Below, in pieces: positions 61,041 to 64,000 of a stretch of 64,000 bases of DNA. The position numbers and the translations under genes were made by a program. The notes beneath the pieces were generated by a model, which ran no database searches, was not told the origin of the DNA, and saw nothing but the letters and a program-made list of their open reading frames with translations. Source of the stretch: Gymnorhina tibicen (taxonomy: Eukaryota > Chordata > Aves > Passeriformes > Artamidae); NCBI GenBank assembly GCA_013399875.1, contig VXAZ01000431.1:124001-188000 (forward strand), in the 5' to 3' direction. How positions within the stretch are numbered: position 1 is the stretch's first letter; each line of letters begins with the position of its first letter.

Positions 61041-63510
61041 ACTGGCAGTGCTTCTGTTAATAAGAGGCTTTGCAGAGTTGTAAAAAGATCACTGTCCTTT
61101 TAGAGGCAGAAAAAATAAAGGCACAAAATGACTTTATTTCAGCTCTTAGCCTATTGACTTGGCATCTCCCCATGGAGGTTTTGGGGTCTATAAACAATAT
61201 GGAACATAAATAGTTCCTGCCACAGAGGTAGGTGGAGAGGACATCTGTCTGCGTGGTGACACAGGGAACTGCAGTACGGGGACTTTGAGGCAATTTCGCT
61301 GATGAGTGGTTTTCACACCACCTATCCCAAGACACCTAAGGTGGGAGACTCAGCTCCAATCCATGCATTAATGGCATATAGGGAGAGAGGGATCTTCTGC
61401 AAAGGAGCACTTCGAGAAGTGGGAGTAATACATCTTTTCACTTCTTCTCTTAGACTTGTCCTTTCAGGCCTTTGCTGAAGGTGGTTCAGTAGAGCTGTCT
61501 GTTAAAATTAAAGCATGTTCTTGAGCTGGCCATGGCACACAGCCTTGGTCAGGCTTCACTCGCTGTCCCTGCTGCCCCCTCTCCTGTTGCTGGAGCTACC
61601 TCTGCTTTGTTTGGGGAGTGTTCCTGCCTTCCTCCTTGGATGTGGTAAAGACCTTACCCCATACATCCCAGTGTGGACCCTTACTAGTTTGGTGGCTCCA
61701 CACTGTTTCTTGAGAGGGCTTTTGCCTGCAGTGACATAAGTTGCTCTCTGACCCTTTTCACTCAGACATTCCTGCATTCACTGACCTTGTTCTGCCTGGT
61801 CTATTCAAAGTGCAGTGACATCCTCTTTTGCCTTCTGCAGTCCTCCTTGGTCCCACTATTTCTTTAATAACTTAGAGATAAACTCTCTATTATTTGATCC
61901 AAGATTTTCACACCCTTTCCTCTCAGCAACCAAGTTACCCCAGCCTCCTTGCTTTGCTGCCTAAACAATGCAACAATGCCAACCTCCTTCATCCTCCTGC
62001 TGCCTTGTTACATGCCCTTCTGTTTATCCCACCTGACACTTTTCTCTGGGATGCCTTTTCCTGGACTCCTTCAGCTTTCTCACTAATTTCTCTGTGAAGC
62101 TCCTGGTAAATTGCTAACTGGCTACAGTTAACTTGTTGCCTTCAGTAGGAGACTGGTATTTATATGCATCGTGTATTCAATTAGCTGGCACATAAGCGCA
62201 TAAAGCTGGCACACATAAACTCTCTTATTATTCATTCCCGTATGTCACTCCCTCACTCTCTGTTACATTCGCTTGTTATATCTTGTCTTAAACAGAGACT
62301 GCATGTTCCTCAAGCAAAATACCTGTCTTTAAGTTTAGGATAGTACAGCACCCAGCATAATGGGTTGCTACTTTCCTCCTCTTTCCTAGGTACTTCTGAG
62401 AAACAAACAACAAGGAACAACAAGAGCTGGCCAGGGATTGTTGCATGCATCTGTGTTTTTGTCTGAATTTTCGTGCATGCTGCGATGTGTGCTGCATATA
62501 AATTGGCTTTGAAAAGTAGGCAAACAATATGCTTCCAGACAACAGTGTAAACATTCTGTTGGAAACTGTTTCAGTAGCTATACGCACATAATGTAGCTAC
62601 AATGCATCCCTAAATTTGTACCATGTGGGATGGAATCACTTTTTCTCCTGTAAATATTTGGTTTCTTTCCCTTCTTTCTTTGCGGTTTTGTCATTGCACA
62701 ACAGTTGCTCCCTGAAAGCCACAGACCAATGGCACAAACGAGAGCCATGTTCAGAGTCTGCAGCCACAACCTGTTTCATGCTGCCAAACAACCTGTCATC
62801 CTGCAGGACTAGGAGTTCTCCTAATAGCACAAAATGCTTGCTTTGTTGGTGAGCTGGGTTTGGAGAGATGAGAATTAAGGACTCACAACATGACGGTTTG
62901 TAAAAGTGAGCACGTGCGAGGGTGAATGTGTGTGTCTTTCCCTCTGCTGTCTGGGTTGCTGCCAATTTGCAAGCTGTCAGCCATGTACAGGGAAGCAAAT
63001 GAAGTGAGGGAAGCTGCATGGGCAACTCTTCTTTCAGGCCTCCAGGGAATGGCTCCTGCCACTGGCCTACATTCTCCAGTATGTTCGGCCAGGTCGGCTG
63101 TTCTTGTCTTTGGAACACATGTGAAGGCAAATCTGACTTTAAACCATTGCTTTTCCTCAGCAATGAGGTTGGAAATTGGTGGCCCAGTCCCCAGCTCAGC
63201 AGCTCCTAAACTTCTTTAACTTCAGCCTGCTAAGTGTGATTCCTATGGAGTAACTGGACACAGCCATATCCCACATACATCTCTCTGCCTTGGGTCCATG
63301 TGTTGTGCTGGAGAGAGAAGCTGTTGGACAGCAGTGCTATACAGCTAGTGGATCTGCCGATGGCAGGAAGTGTCACTGGAAGAAGACATCCAAATGTAGT
63401 GCTTTTGGCTGGAGCTGTGCAAAAGAGGGGCAGAATCCTAGACCCAGGTGCCAGGTGGTCTCCTTGTCCACCCCTCTGCTTGAAGGCAGGAACATGTCTG
63501 TCTGAGCTGC
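61041..63510. other. Intergenic, nothing recognised
   Basis: Non-coding in appearance on both strands. The longest open frame (175 codons, complement of 62636-63163) shows no family resemblance. Confidence 0.45.
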
Positions 63511-63660
63511 CTTTGACAGCTGTTTGTGTAATCTGTTCTTTAAAATCTCTAATGATGGAGATTTCACAGTCTCCCCAGTGGCCTCTTTTGGCATTTAACT
63601 ACCCTCACAAGTAGGAAATTTTTCATGAACCCTCTCTGCTGAAAATTAAGTGGATTTAAG
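63511..63660 (+). repeat. Ancient CR1/L3-type LINE fragment
   Basis: The stretch around TAAAATCTCTAATGATGGAG, ATTTCACAGTCTCC and TTTAACTACCCTCACAAGTAG follows the well-known CR1/L3 3' consensus (cleavage of the pattern 'CCTCCAATGATGGAGATTCC ... CTTAACTACCCT ... TTTTTCCTAA'). It is diverged and truncated at both ends. Confidence 0.78.
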
Positions 63661-63800
63661 AAGATAAGCATGACTATGTTGCTGAGACCAAAGGCTCAGC
63701 TGCCCCAGCACTCTACATAGTGGTGGCCAATAGTAGAGGCTTCACAGAAACGCATAGCAGCAGGACAAGGATGCAGTGATAATCCTGCCACTGGACTTCT
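63661..63800. repeat. Possible second decayed CR1-like segment
   Basis: The words GAGACCAAAGGCTCAGCTGCCCC and TAGTGGTGGCCAATAGTAGA loosely resemble the amniote repeat segment 'GACCAAAGGTCCATCTAGCCC ... CAGTGGCCAATGCCAGA'. The similarity is weak and judged from memory. Confidence 0.35.
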
Positions 63801-64000
63801 GTAGCCCGAAGTTGAGGAATGTTTTGTTGGTCTGTCCGCAAGAGGTTCAAAGAACAGTTACCTCTCCTCTGTGTAAGAACCATTTGTGCAGTGGATAATG
63901 CTTTTCATACAGCTACACTGCCTTCTCTTCTCTACATAAAGAAAGTCTGGATTCCAGCCCCTTCCTCCTTGGTCAAGTTTTCTAAACCTTATAAAATTTA
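63801..64000. other. Right edge, nothing recognised
   Basis: No feature seen in the last 200 bases. Confidence 0.5.

Noticed and set aside
62636..63163. 175-codon - strand frame
   Set aside because: No domain, signal peptide or family resemblance. Several overlapping frames on both strands are of equal quality, so there is no reason to prefer this one.
1..64000. A previously undescribed multi-gene system, CRISPR array, operon or integrated virus genome
   Set aside because: The window is a typical amniote gene-poor region with one multi-exon gene and decayed transposable elements. No cluster of unexplained coding sequence or regular repeat-spacer pattern is present.

Overview
This is a vertebrate genomic window, most likely from a bird. 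It has one spliced protein-coding gene in 64 kb, exons with GT/AG splice sites, CR1-type LINE fragments, and LTR-retrovirus remnants. I see no Alu-like SINEs or L1. A non-avian sauropsid cannot be excluded from the sequence alone. No bacterial or viral operon, CRISPR array or tRNA/rRNA gene was recognised.

The one gene I can support is olfactomedin-4 (OLFM4) on the + strand, with CDS 34985-57393. I reconstructed it by hand as six coding exons: 34985-35068, 37374-37451, 41072-41224, 47636-47848, 48775-48928 and 56600-57393. They join in frame to a 491-residue secreted protein: signal peptide, short linker, a TCQC cysteine motif, an N-glycosylated coiled coil, and a complete C-terminal olfactomedin domain carried by one exon. 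A TATA box and a palindromic NF-kappaB-type site lie just upstream of the start codon. A poly(A) signal at 58778 probably ends the transcript.

The left 35 kb (1-34900) is intergenic. It holds a decayed CR1 copy (2461-2930), an isolated CpG island (about 5055-5700), a probable solo LTR (about 11197-11640), a long polypyrimidine tract (16263-16374) and a short tandem repeat (31992-32063). No coding gene was recognised there; the open reading frames are short and resemble no family I know.

The introns carry a tandem duplication at an ambiguous base (35750-35920, possibly an assembly artefact), an LTR-promoter-like block (about 42668-42904), a possible alternative last exon (49219) and a 172-bp near-perfect palindrome (53593-53764). 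Downstream of the gene is a CR1 copy split by a 521-bp solo LTR with a 6-bp target-site duplication (59467-60272), then a GC-rich patch, and an ancient CR1/L3 fragment near the right edge.

I found no clear novel multi-gene system. The items most worth checking are the intronic palindrome, the kappaB/TATA promoter arrangement, the isolated CpG island and the nested LTR insertion.
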